This document shows positions 8,953 to 17,155 of a DNA stretch of 64,000 nucleotides, piece by piece. The translations under genes and the position numbers were made by a program. The stretch spans positions 186,001-250,000 of the forward strand of contig NZ_BKZV01000005.1 of the NCBI RefSeq assembly GCF_008974285.1. The letters are read 5' to 3'. This DNA comes from Thermogemmatispora aurantia (GTDB lineage: Bacteria; Chloroflexota; Ktedonobacteria; Ktedonobacterales; Ktedonobacteraceae). Positions within the stretch are counted from its first letter, which is position 1; each line of letters begins with the position of its first letter. The notes beneath the pieces are model-generated. The model was not told where the DNA came from. It was given only the letters and a program-made list of their open reading frames with translations, and did not search any database.

Positions 8953-10470
8953 ATGAAGCGCGTCTTTCAAGTCGGACTGGCTGTGTTGCTGATGGTCATT
9001 CTACTGGGAACGGTGGCCGCGGCAAGCGCACCGGCCCAGCTGCGGACAGGAGCAACGGCAGCGCGGCGCTCGACTGTCACTCCTATTCAGCATCTCGTGG
9101 TCATCTTTGATGAGAACGTCTCTTTCGATCACTATTTCGCTACCTACCCCGTTGCGCTGAATCCTCCGGGCGAGCCGGCTTTCCATGCCAGACCTGGCAC
9201 GCCCACCGTTAATGGACTGACTCCGAGCCTGTTGAATCACAACCCCAATCTTGCCAATCCCAAGCGGCTCGATCGCTCTCAGGCCCTGACCTGTGATCAG
9301 GATCACGGCTATACCGATGAGCAGAAGGCCTTTGATCACGGCCTGATGGATAGCTTTGTGCAGTCGGTGGCTGGCTCAAGCTGCACCGATAAGTCGATCG
9401 TGCTGGACTACTACGATGGCAACACTGTCACTGCGCTCTGGAACTACGCCCAGCACTTCGCTATGAGCGATAACTCTTTCGGCACCACGTTTGGCCCCTC
9501 GACGCCAGGTGCGCTCAATCTGGTCTCTGGTCAGACGCATGGCGCCACACCGGCCAACGTTCCCGGTTTAATCAGTAACGGGACGGTCATCAGCGATGTG
9601 CGTCCCGCCTTCGATGACTGCTCGGTGGGAACAACGGCTTCGCTGAGCGGCAAGAACATAGGGGATCTGCTCAATGCCAAGGGCATTACCTGGGGCTGGT
9701 TCCAGGGTGGTTTCCGCCCCACGGCGGTCAGTAATGGCAAGGCGGTCTGTGGCGCGGCACACAAGAACATTGGAGGGGCCACTGTCACCGACTATATCCC
9801 TCACCATGAGCCTTTCCAGTACTATCAGTCGACAGCCAATCCCCATCATCTGCCGCCTTCCTCGGTGCATATGATCGGGCGCACCGACCAGGCCAACCAT
9901 CAGTACGATCTCAGCGATTTCTGGGCGGCGCTGCAGGCTGGCAACCTGCCAGCGGTCAGCTTCCTGAAGCCCCCTGCCTATCAGGATGGCCACGCTGGCT
10001 ACTCTGACCCGCTCGATGAACAACAGTTTCTAGTCAACACGATCAATCGCCTGGAGCGCTCGGAGTACTGGGGGAGCATGGCCATCATTATCGCTTACGA
10101 CGACTCAGATGGCTGGTACGATCATGTGATGGGGCCGATCGTGAACCATTCTGCTGACTCGACCTACGATGCGCTCACGGGGCCGGGTCAGTGCGGAACG
10201 CCCCAGCCCGGTGCCTACTCGGGCCGCTGCGGCTATGGGCCGCGTCTGCCCTTGCTGGTGATCTCGCCCTTTGCGCGAGTCAACTTCGTCGATCATACAG
10301 TGACTGATCAGACCTCGATTCTGCGCTTTATCGAAGATAACTGGCAGCTGGGGCGCATTGGCGATCAGTCTTTTGACGAGCTGGCTGGCCCCTTGACGCA
10401 GATGTTCGACTTCTCCGCCCCGCGTGCAGCGCGTCTCTTCCTCGATCCTGAGAGCGGCACGCCCCTCTAA
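8953..10470 (+). CDS. Secreted phospholipase C / acid phosphatase-type phosphoesterase
   Basis: A 505-residue exported enzyme of the phosphoesterase family that includes bacterial phospholipase C and AcpA. The ATG at 8953 (GGAG 6 bp upstream) begins a Sec signal peptide with an AAASA cleavage region (about residues 22-26). The metal-site motif appears as FDENVSFDHYFATYP, followed by the family hallmark CDQDHGYTDEQKAFDHG and a later IIAYDDSDGWYDHV segment carrying catalytic Asp/His residues. It would hydrolyse phosphate esters or phospholipids outside the membrane. It stands alone, bounded on the right by a strong hairpin, and may serve phosphate scavenging. Confidence 0.88.
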   Translation: MKRVFQVGLAVLLMVILLGTVAAASAPAQLRTGATAARRSTVTPIQHLVVIFDENVSFDHYFATYPVALNPPGEPAFHARPGTPTVNGLTPSLLNHNPNLANPKRLDRSQALTCDQDHGYTDEQKAFDHGLMDSFVQSVAGSSCTDKSIVLDYYDGNTVTALWNYAQHFAMSDNSFGTTFGPSTPGALNLVSGQTHGATPANVPGLISNGTVISDVRPAFDDCSVGTTASLSGKNIGDLLNAKGITWGWFQGGFRPTAVSNGKAVCGAAHKNIGGATVTDYIPHHEPFQYYQSTANPHHLPPSSVHMIGRTDQANHQYDLSDFWAALQAGNLPAVSFLKPPAYQDGHAGYSDPLDEQQFLVNTINRLERSEYWGSMAIIIAYDDSDGWYDHVMGPIVNHSADSTYDALTGPGQCGTPQPGAYSGRCGYGPRLPLLVISPFARVNFVDHTVTDQTSILRFIEDNWQLGRIGDQSFDELAGPLTQMFDFSAPRAARLFLDPESGTPL

Positions 10471-10560
10471 GCAGTGGGGCGCCATTGCACGCCTGCCCTG
10501 CCTGGATGGCTTGCCGTCAATGCTTCCCCTTCCTGCGTCATTGACTGTGAATGCCGGGTA

Positions 10561-10603
10561 GCGAGGAGCCTGGGCCGTTGACCGACGTGCCCAGGCTCCT
10601 CGC
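10561..10603. terminator. Bidirectional hairpin between convergent genes
   Basis: GCGAGGAGCCTGGGC (10561-10575) is perfectly complementary to 10589-10603 across a 13-nt loop. It lies between the converging phosphoesterase (+) and allG-like (-) genes. A strong U-tract is missing on both sides, so termination efficiency is uncertain. Confidence 0.6.
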
Positions 10604-10652
10604 CGTTTGCAGACGACTTAGCTGCAGGCGATCTGACCGGGTTCGGGTCGTG

Positions 10653-12080
10653 TCAGGTGGTCTGACGGCTGTCGGCCAGGGCCTGCAGGGCGGAGATAAA
10701 GCATTCCATCGGCGGATGAACGATGCCGGCCCCGACCTGACCGATGCCGGGCAGGCGGTGCGCAATGCCTGTATTGATCACTGGCGGCAGATTGAGGCGA
10801 CAAACCTGACGGATATCGATGCCGGTCGGAGTCCCCTGGAAATTGAGAGGGGGCAGACTGAACTGTGGGTTCGTGGTCACAGTCAAGGCGTACATCTCAC
10901 GGGTATAACGCAAAGCGTCAGCGGGCGTGCCTCCGATAAACTGGACGATGGCCGGGGCCCCAGCCATCGCGAAGGCTCCCAGCCCAGCGGTCTCCGTAAT
11001 AGCGCTATCCCCGATATCAGGGTTGGCATCCTCGGGGCCGAAGCCGGCGAAATAGAGGCCTTGAATCGACTGGGCTGGTCCCACGAACCAGCGCTCTCCC
11101 AGCCCGCTCACGCGGATGCCGAAGTCGACCCCATTGCGCGCCATCGTGACCACCACGCTGCTGTTAGGCACATTCGACCCCGCCAGCGTCATGGCCTTGG
11201 CCGCAGCCATTGAAGGATTCAGATGAAAATGGTCGTTGGAGGCGATGAAGCGCAGCACACTGGCGGTTTCCGCACTGGAGGTCCCTGTTTCGACCAGTGC
11301 CGGAGCCAGCTGGCGCAGAAAGAGGGAGGTAGCCGCTTTATTGCGGTTATGGCCCTCATCGCCCATCTGCAGGGCCTGGGCCAGCAGCGAGCGCAGATCA
11401 AGGCCGCCGATATGGCGCAAGGCCCGGCTCAGCGCCGGCCCGAGCACTTCCTGCATCCAGCGCAGGCGCTCGATGACCTCTGGTGCGTAGGCCCCATAAC
11501 GCAGAACCTTGCCCAGTCCCTCATTCAAGGGAGCAAAGGTACGGTTGCCATGCACTCTATCCTCAACAATGAGGAGAGGCATCGAGGGCGAGACAATACC
11601 GGCCATTGGACCAACGGCATGATAGTGGTGACATGGAGCGAAGGTAATCCTTCCTGTCTCCGCCAGCTGCGTGGCCTCCTCCTCGTTGCCTGCCCAACCT
11701 TCGTAAAGGCAGGCACCAATAATGGCGCCCCGCATGGGTCCGCACATCCGCTCCCAGCTAATTGGCGGACCGGCGTGGAGCAGGGCGTAGCCTCCTTCGG
11801 CCTCGCGGAAGAGGGGAATGAGAGTCCGGGCTGGCTGGACGTCGACCAGCACCGGCTCGGCGGCCAGCATGCGCCCTACGGCAATCTCATTGGCGCGATC
11901 GATGGCTGGATCGGCCAGCAGGCGAGCTAAAGCTGCGGGATCGCCGGCGGGCGGGCGCCAGGCCACGCTGGTCACAGTAACGCCCTGGGCGCGCAGGGCC
12001 TCGGCGAAAAGCTCGGCACCCACATTGATGACAGTGAACGGTGAAGGGCTGAGTTGCTCTGGCGTGCTAGGCGAGACCAC
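10653..12080 (-). CDS. allG: DUF1116 protein, AllG/YlbE-like oxamate carbamoyltransferase subunit
   Basis: A 475-residue cytosolic protein of the DUF1116 family. In E. coli the fdrA-allG-allH genes encode an oxamate carbamoyltransferase that acts in anaerobic allantoin breakdown. The GTG at 12080 is preferred to an upstream in-frame ATG at 12368 because AGGAGG stands 6 bp before it, and the longer N-terminus is low-complexity shadow sequence. The start overlaps the end of fdrA by 14 bp, as expected for coupled subunits. Family-like segments include CGPMRGAIIGACLYEGWA and GIVSPSMPLLIVED. No AllH or carbamate kinase gene lies in the window, so the pathway assignment is by homology only. Confidence 0.78.
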   Translation of the reverse strand: MVSPSTPEQLSPSPFTVINVGAELFAEALRAQGVTVTSVAWRPPAGDPAALARLLADPAIDRANEIAVGRMLAAEPVLVDVQPARTLIPLFREAEGGYALLHAGPPISWERMCGPMRGAIIGACLYEGWAGNEEEATQLAETGRITFAPCHHYHAVGPMAGIVSPSMPLLIVEDRVHGNRTFAPLNEGLGKVLRYGAYAPEVIERLRWMQEVLGPALSRALRHIGGLDLRSLLAQALQMGDEGHNRNKAATSLFLRQLAPALVETGTSSAETASVLRFIASNDHFHLNPSMAAAKAMTLAGSNVPNSSVVVTMARNGVDFGIRVSGLGERWFVGPAQSIQGLYFAGFGPEDANPDIGDSAITETAGLGAFAMAGAPAIVQFIGGTPADALRYTREMYALTVTTNPQFSLPPLNFQGTPTGIDIRQVCRLNLPPVINTGIAHRLPGIGQVGAGIVHPPMECFISALQALADSRQTT

Positions 12081-13674
12081 CGCTTTCCTCCTGCTCGTAG
12101 AGTAACTGGACACAGTGCAAGGCTGCCTCGGCGTTGCTCGTAAGAACGGTGGCCCCGGCTTCTTGCAGGCGTGCGGCCTGGGCCGAGAGACGCTGCGGAT
12201 CACCCTCGGTGCCGCAGAGTGAGACCACGATTGCTGGACGAGGGCCGCGCCGATGCAGTCCAGCAATGACGGGGGCATAGATGGCAGCCGGATCGGGATG
12301 GGCACAGTAGCCGAGCACCAGGTCGAGCAGCACCACGGAGACGCGCGGATTGTCGGCCACGGTCTCAAGGGCCTGCAGGCGCAGGGAGGGATCGATCATA
12401 GGATGGGGGCGCCCACGTGTGTATTCATCAGCTCCGAAGTCGATGGCGCAGTGACCCGGGAGAGCTGTCAGGCTGCTTTCACGCAGGCGCCAGGCCGGCT
12501 CTAACGGAATATTTGAATAAACAGGTCCCAGCAGAGTGCTCCAGAGCTGCATCGCCTCGTCGCAGAGGGTACCGCCGGCGAAAAGGCCGACCAAGTACCC
12601 ACTGGCCGAGGAGACGGCACAAGTTTGCCTGAGCCGCTCAAGGCGTGCGGCAATGGCACTGGCGGGCGTGGTAGCTGCATGGTAGGAGGCGGGTGTGGCA
12701 GCAAGTTGAACGGCCAGGGTAGCGGCATCGGTCAGGGTGCGGGCCACCACGACCCGGCTACCGTAACGCTGCTCCAGGGCCTCGTGGTCGGCGCCCAAAA
12801 AGCAGGTCACCACTGCCTTTGAGCCGCTTGCCGCCTCCTCTATCACGCGAGCCGCCACCTCCGGCGCGGGCGGCTTGGAGACCAGGACGATCACGCGCGT
12901 GTCTTCATCCTCCAGGAGCAGACGGATACCTGCCAGCGTAGTCAAGGCCCCCACCTCGCGGCTCAGGTCGCGCCCGCCGCTGCCGATGACCTGGGAGACG
13001 CCACTGCCCTGCTGAGCGATCAACGACATCACCTGCTGGATACCGGTGCCTGAAGCGCCGACGATGCCGATGGGGCCGCGTGGCACGACATTCACAAAGC
13101 CCAGGCCAACACCATTAAGCAGGGCCGTGCCGCAGTCTGGTCCCATCAGCAGCAGGCCACGCTGCTGAGCCAGCTGCTTCAAAGCGATTTCTTCCTGGAG
13201 CGGCACATTATCACTGAATAAAAAGACATGCAGGCCGGTGCGCAAGGCCAGCTCGGCCTCCAGGGCCGCATAGGGACCAGGAACCGAGATCATGGCCAGG
13301 CGAGCCTCGGGCTGGCGTCTAACGGCCTCCTCCAGAGAGTGTGGCGGCTGCGTGGAGGCAGCGAGCGAGAACTCACCGTCGTGGAGGAGTGTCTGCTTCG
13401 GCTGGCGGGCGGTCAGCAACTCCTCAGCAGCCTGCAACGCCTGCTCGGCGGCCTCCGGTATCGTGGCTTTGACCACTAGCAGCAGGTCTTCTGCTCCTGC
13501 TGTTACCCCGCCGGGATGAAGACCGGCCTCGGCGAGGAGCTGGAGATTCGCCTCGGTAGCCATCACGGCGGCGGCGTTCTCAACGCCTGGCAGCCTCTTG
13601 AGGGCCGTAGCGATCTGCATCAGGGTGATCGAATCAACGTAGGTACGTCGCCTGACCTGCGCTTGAATCACCAT
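12067..13674 (-). CDS. fdrA: FdrA-like protein, succinyl-CoA synthetase fold
   Basis: A 535-residue FdrA family protein related to the alpha subunit of succinyl-CoA synthetase. The N-terminal region (residues 1-100) shows the FdrA pattern RTYVDSITLMQIATALK and VMATEANLQLLAEAGL. A Rossmann CoA-binding-like segment follows (GPIGIVGASGTGIQQVMSL), with GSGGRDLS where the synthetases carry their phospho-His loop. It is the presumed large subunit of an oxamate carbamoyltransferase-like enzyme together with the overlapping downstream gene. The partner overlap and gene order match E. coli fdrA-allG. The actual substrate in this organism is unknown. Confidence 0.8.
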   Translation of the reverse strand: MVIQAQVRRRTYVDSITLMQIATALKRLPGVENAAAVMATEANLQLLAEAGLHPGGVTAGAEDLLLVVKATIPEAAEQALQAAEELLTARQPKQTLLHDGEFSLAASTQPPHSLEEAVRRQPEARLAMISVPGPYAALEAELALRTGLHVFLFSDNVPLQEEIALKQLAQQRGLLLMGPDCGTALLNGVGLGFVNVVPRGPIGIVGASGTGIQQVMSLIAQQGSGVSQVIGSGGRDLSREVGALTTLAGIRLLLEDEDTRVIVLVSKPPAPEVAARVIEEAASGSKAVVTCFLGADHEALEQRYGSRVVVARTLTDAATLAVQLAATPASYHAATTPASAIAARLERLRQTCAVSSASGYLVGLFAGGTLCDEAMQLWSTLLGPVYSNIPLEPAWRLRESSLTALPGHCAIDFGADEYTRGRPHPMIDPSLRLQALETVADNPRVSVVLLDLVLGYCAHPDPAAIYAPVIAGLHRRGPRPAIVVSLCGTEGDPQRLSAQAARLQEAGATVLTSNAEAALHCVQLLYEQEESGGLA

Positions 13675-14023
13675 AGGTCCGATCCTTTTCTCCTGCTGAG
13701 CTGGCTGCTCGCCTAAGCGCGAGATACCAGACTGGCGCTCTCGGCGCTAGCGAGACAGCCCCCGCGTGACTTGGCTGAATGAAGGTAAGGTAAGGTGACG
13801 CCTTGACTGGGTTGGCGATGATGGATGCTCGTGCTGGCCTCATCGCTCGCTGCCGCCGAGGCCTGCTCGCGGGAACGAGTCGGTGGCGACGAGAGGCGGC
13901 AGAAAAGCGAAGCCGGACCGGATGCGGGCTAGAAAAAACCAGCACCGCAGTGCTGCCGCATCCGGTCCGGATGGGTACTGCATCACATCAGGATACCGCA
14001 GGGGAGACGCCAGAAGAAAACAA
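13675..14023. other. Intergenic region between fdrA and tRNA-Lys
   Basis: 349 bp without a supported gene. It contains the leader of the leftward fdrA gene at its left end and the nested hairpin at 13913-13970 just downstream of the leftward tRNA-Lys. Confidence 0.45.
13913..13970 (-). terminator. Nested hairpin downstream of tRNA-Lys
   Basis: CCGGACCGGATGCGG (13913-13927) pairs perfectly with 13956-13970. Within the 28-nt loop AGCAC/GTGCT forms a second small hairpin. On the minus strand this starts about 54 bases after the tRNA-Lys 3' end and is followed by a short pyrimidine stretch (GCTTTTCTG), which fits a terminator of the tRNA transcript. Confidence 0.55.
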
Positions 14024-14095
14024 TGACCGCGGTGGGACTCGAACCCACGACCTTACGCTTAAAAGGCGCCTGCTCTACCGCTGAGCTACGCGGTC
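14024..14095 (-). tRNA. tRNA-Lys (anticodon UUU)
   Basis: A 72-nt cloverleaf on the minus strand. The acceptor stem is GACCGCG/CGCGGTC with discriminator A. The anticodon loop is CTTTTAA (anticodon TTT), on a stem whose outermost pair is a G-A mismatch. The T-arm is GTGGG TTCGAGT CCCAC. CCA is not encoded. Confidence 0.95.
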
Positions 14096-14492
14096 GGTGC
14101 AGGGAGGTCACCGCCGAAAGGGGAAGGAAGAGACATGCCTCCCTGGCTCATGGCTAATGATACCATGCCTGTCAAGAAGAGGAGCGTCACTAAGGGGGGC
14201 CGATCCCTCCCCTGTTCAGGCTTGCGTGGGGCAGGGCCCGCGCGCCTGGTTCGCCGCCAGGGTGAGGCCAATGGCTTAAGACCAGCGTGTATAATGAAGG
14301 GGAGATGGAGACGGGGAGAAGGAGAGGAGGCGGCCCAGGCCACGCTCGCTCAACCGCTGTCAGAGGAAGGAGAGGGCGCTGGCTGGCGGCTGGCGGCCTT
14401 GTCTTGTCAGAGGGGGCGTGGTACACTTACCGATAAGCGCCTATGGGGAAGGCAAGGTCTCGATGGCACTCGAAGGGATCAGAGGCGCTCTC
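14096..14492. other. Intergenic region before the candidate RNA
   Basis: About 400 bp without a gene. The left part should carry the promoter of the leftward tRNA-Lys: TTGACA is present on the minus strand at 14170-14175, but the -10 at the right distance (CATGAG) is poor. Nothing else is recognised. Confidence 0.4.
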
Positions 14493-14521
14493 TTGACAAG
14501 GACCAGGTTTGTGTATATCCT
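14493..14521 (+). promoter_or_regulatory. Strong promoter of the candidate non-coding RNA
   Basis: TTGACA (14493-14498), a 17-bp spacer and TATCCT (14516-14521). The expected start point, about 7 bp downstream, falls on 14528, exactly the first base of the long hairpin described in the next entry. No reading frame with a ribosome binding site follows. Confidence 0.65.
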
Positions 14522-14527
14522 CATGTC

Positions 14528-14700
14528 GGTCTAGGGGCTGCTATCCCTGGGGACAGGCCTCTAGCGGCCCCGACCCAGCTCAACGATAGGGCCGGGGACC
14601 TTGTATGAGTCACATACCTGCTATCTGATGCAGTGCAGGCAATCACGGTGTTGAGCGGCGTGGACGCGCTGGCCGCAGCAACAGCTTTGCTGTGCCGGGG
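14528..14700 (+). ncRNA. Putative structured non-coding RNA
   Basis: Predicted by eye from nested complementarity; the family was not recognised. P1 runs 14528-14575: GGTC/GACC, a 2-nt bulge, a 10-bp helix GGGGCTGCTA/TAGCGGCCCC with one G-U pair, then CCTG/CAGG closed by a GGGA (GNRA-type) tetraloop. A long-range helix GCTCAAC (14578-14584)/GTTGAGC (14650-14656) encloses GATAG/CTATC with GTATG/CATAC inside it, and a small TGATGC/GCAATCA-like arm, giving a multi-way junction. Two more hairpins follow (GCGGC/GCCGC; CAGCAA/TTGCTG). It does not carry the sequence hallmarks of tmRNA, RNase P or SRP RNA that I could check. The 3' end is uncertain because no U-tract is seen. Confidence 0.45.
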
Positions 14701-14994
14701 GAGAGCATGGTAGGGAGGCGAGGAGTGGAGAGGGTAGCACGAGGTCAAGGCGGTCAGGGCCGCGCTAGTGCCGCTCTCCTCTCTGGCCAGTCGTGAGGAC
14801 CAGCGGAAGGCCTGGCGAAAACGCCGCCGTGAGGAACGGCCTGCCTTTTCCTCAGTTGAACAATAGGGAAACGTACCGGAAGGACAGCTAGGCGGCTATT
14901 AACAGGAGGCGGCGTCTATCCCTGTTCGTGATCCGGCCCGTCTCCTGGCGGGGACGGGACCAGGCGACAGAATGGGGGGCTGCGCCGAAAGAAC

Positions 14995-15390
14995 GTGACC
15001 AAGCATATACTCGTTGTTGATGACAAAAACGAGCTGCTGCATCTGATGCGGCGAGTCCTGGAAGACGAGGAGTACCAGGTCTCCATTTTACAGCACGGGC
15101 GTGAGACGCTGGCGCGTGTCAAACGTGATCTGCCTGACCTGCTCATCCTCGATCTGCGGCTGGGCGATGTCTCCGGTCAGGAGATCCTCAAGCAGCTGCG
15201 TGCTGATCCTCTCACTCGAGAGGTCCCGGTTATTGTCTATACTGCCGCCGTGTTAGAGGCGGAGCAGGTGAGCAAGCTGGTGGCAGAGCAGCCAGGCTAC
15301 TACCAGGGGGTGCATGTGGTGCAGAAGCCGTTTGAGCTAACCAACCTGCTGGCGCTTGTCCAGCAGGTCCTCAATGAGCCGGCGCATTGA
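14995..15390 (+). CDS. Single-domain response regulator
   Basis: A 131-residue protein consisting only of a receiver domain: acidic pair D9/D10, phosphoacceptor D53 (LLILDLRLGD), the conserved Thr in VIVYTAA and Lys in VQKPF. It has no output domain, so it would act as a phosphate relay or through protein contacts. It starts with GTG and a weak purine stretch (GAAAGAAC) upstream. No histidine kinase is adjacent. The next gene encodes a YtxH protein about 340 bp downstream. Confidence 0.85.
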   Translation: MTKHILVVDDKNELLHLMRRVLEDEEYQVSILQHGRETLARVKRDLPDLLILDLRLGDVSGQEILKQLRADPLTREVPVIVYTAAVLEAEQVSKLVAEQPGYYQGVHVVQKPFELTNLLALVQQVLNEPAH

Positions 15391-15727
15391 GCATGCTGAC
15401 TCTCTTTTGCAGGAGAACCGCCTGCTGACTGACGCTCAATGCCTGGCCTTTTCTCCTCCTGTCGTGGTACTGGTTGTCCACACCAGAGTCTGGCAGGCAG
15501 ATCCGCGCGTACTATATTCAGGAGTCGAAACGCTCCGCTACAGCGGCAAGCTGGCGTCAGGAGAGGACTATACGGATCGTGTTCTGCCTCCAGTTAGTCT
15601 TTTGTCTTTTTCATGCCACTTCTACCTCTCCAGCGCCATTCCTTTGCCCGTCAGTGGCGTACTAAGACAAGCAAAGCAAGCAATAAGTGAGAGAGCTTTC
15701 TACAGAAAGAGAGGATGGACGATACCT

Positions 15728-15985
15728 ATGAAATTTGTTGCCGGCTTACTCCTGGGTTTTGGGCTGGGTTTTGCCGCCGGTCTGCTGTTCGCGCCGCAGT
15801 CGGGCGAGGCAACTCGGGCGCAACTCACGGAGCAGGGACTGCTACTGCGTGATCGCTCGCTGGGACTGAGTCAGGAGCTGCGTCAGCGCGCGAACGAGGC
15901 CCTGTCCCAGGGACGGGAGATCTACGAGCGTACCAAGGAGGAACTCAGCGAGCGCTATAGCAAGGCCAAGAGCGGCCAGCTCTAG
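15728..15985 (+). CDS. YtxH domain protein
   Basis: An 85-residue small membrane-anchored protein. The N-terminus is one Gly-rich hydrophobic helix (AGLLLGFGLGFAAGLLFAP), immediately followed by the Ser-Gly-Glu-x-Thr-Arg turn and a charged amphipathic helix with coiled-coil character, the classic YtxH layout. YtxH proteins are stress-related and poorly characterised. The ATG at 15728 is chosen over a longer frame from 15356, whose extra 124 residues are unlike protein and overlap the receiver gene. A GAGAGG stretch precedes it. Confidence 0.82.
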   Translation: MKFVAGLLLGFGLGFAAGLLFAPQSGEATRAQLTEQGLLLRDRSLGLSQELRQRANEALSQGREIYERTKEELSERYSKAKSGQL

Positions 15986-16199
15986 GTCTTGTTCAGCTGA
16001 AGGGACCTGCTGGGTGCCTGGGGACTCTCACTTCGGCTGTGGGAGCACGAGGCAGCCCGTGGGTGTCCTCTGGCCCGCTCAAGCGTAGATTGGATTAGTA
16101 GCAAGCAAGAAGGCAGGTGCCGCTGGCAGGCTGATCACAGAGGCTTGCGCGGGCCTGCCTACCTTCTTCTTCGTCTCAGCGTCTCGTCTTCTAGCCGCT

Positions 16200-16454
16200 T
16201 CAAGAAGCGCCTGGGCGATCGTACTGGCGCAGCAGACGATCCACCAGATTCCCAATCTCATGCCAGATATGGTGTTGATAGTCGAGCATTCGCGCCTGGG
16301 TCAGGTCGAACTCACGGTTGCCAGGATCGCTCTGGGCGTGCTCCTCAAACTGGCGAGCGAGCTTTAAAGACCGCTCGCCGCGGCTGTGTAAGTAGCGTGA
16401 TAGCTCATACAGGTCTTTGATCAGGGCCTTCAGTTGCTCCTCACTCGTGGCCAT
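16200..16454 (-). CDS. Small conserved-looking protein of unknown function
   Basis: An 84-residue, strongly helical and charged protein; I do not recognise the family. It starts at ATG 16454 with GGAAGGA upstream and overlaps the end of the AhpD-like gene by 14 bp, so it is probably translated from the same mRNA. It has no Cys and no membrane segment. Aromatic/His-rich residues (DYQHHIWHEIG) stand near its C-terminus. The coupling hints at a partner of the peroxidase-like protein, but nothing more can be said. Confidence 0.6.
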   Translation of the reverse strand: MATSEEQLKALIKDLYELSRYLHSRGERSLKLARQFEEHAQSDPGNREFDLTQARMLDYQHHIWHEIGNLVDRLLRQYDRPGAS

Positions 16455-17043
16455 AGGCTTCTGTATCCTTCCTCTCTCCGCTGCCGTTGCCCCGTTGAGC
16501 CTCTTCCTTGCCCCGAGAGCGGGCGGGTGGCTCAATATGGAGTGCATCCGCGAAGCGATTGAAGCAGTTGAAGAGGCCGATCACCATCGCCAGCTCAACG
16601 ATCTCGCCGTCATCAAAATGGCTCTGCAGTTCATCCCACAGCTCTTCATCGATGTCGCGGGCCGAGGTCGTCATGATCTCGGCGAAGCGCAAAGCGACCA
16701 GCTCACGCGCCGTAAAGAGATGGCGGTGAGTATCGATGTGATAGAGCGCATCCAGCAGCTCCTCACTAACGCCTAGCTGCCCTGCCAGGGCAGTATGGGC
16801 AGCCATTCAATAGTGGCAGTAGTTAACCTGGGAGACGCGGATGGCCAGCAGCTCTTTCAGGCGCGGCTCAACGCTGCCACCGCGCATGACTGTTTGCAGT
16901 AGCTGCATGGTCTGGCGCGCTATCTCGGGCCGGTGGGCCATGACGCGGAAGAGGTCGCGCATGGTAGCAAAGGCCTGGCTGGCGTCGCTCTCCTTGTTCT
17001 CGGGCCAGAACTGGCTGTCTTCAACCGGTGGGATGCGTGACAT
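16441..17043 (-). CDS. AhpD-like (carboxymuconolactone decarboxylase family) protein with in-frame TGA, probable selenoprotein
   Basis: Two abutting open frames in the same phase (17043-16810 and 16806-16441) are separated only by TGA at 16807-16809. Read through, they give one 200-residue peroxidase-related protein. AhpD enzymes use the motif E-x11-C-x2-C-x3-H. Here it reads E-LLAIRVSQVNY-C-HY-(TGA)-MAA-H, so TGA sits exactly at the second, catalytic cysteine (residue 79). The downstream half is fully conserved (LFTARELVALRFAEIM, GLFNCFNRFADAL). A hairpin suited to be a bacterial SECIS starts 13 nt after the TGA. AhpD-like selenoproteins are known in bacteria. A nonsense mutation is the alternative. 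No sel genes lie in the window. Confidence 0.72.
16776..16803 (-). promoter_or_regulatory. Candidate bacterial SECIS hairpin
   Basis: In the mRNA sense, CTGCCC (16793-16788) pairs with GGGCAG (16782-16777) around the loop UGGCA. The apical loop begins 19 nt after the UGA and has a G at its second position, which fits the usual bacterial SECIS limits (roughly 16-37 nt, G among the first two loop bases). An alternative 7-bp outer helix (GCTGCCC/GGGCAGC) competes with it. It lies wholly inside the coding sequence. Confidence 0.5.
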
Positions 17044-17155
17044 CGGACTCGCTTCATCCTGCTCTTTGACTTTGTGATCATTCTAGCGAATGCCAGGGCG
17101 TAGGTGCAAGCGCCCCGCGCGATCGAAAAGCAGGAGTGGAGCTGGCTGCCCGCCC

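Noticed and set aside
12081..12368. N-terminal extension of the AllG-like gene
   Set aside because: The extra 96 codons are shadow of fdrA; the GTG at 12080 has a strong ribosome site.
13803..14084. Open frame ending in GGTRTHDLTLKRRLLYR
   Set aside because: Antisense translation of tRNA-Lys, not a protein.
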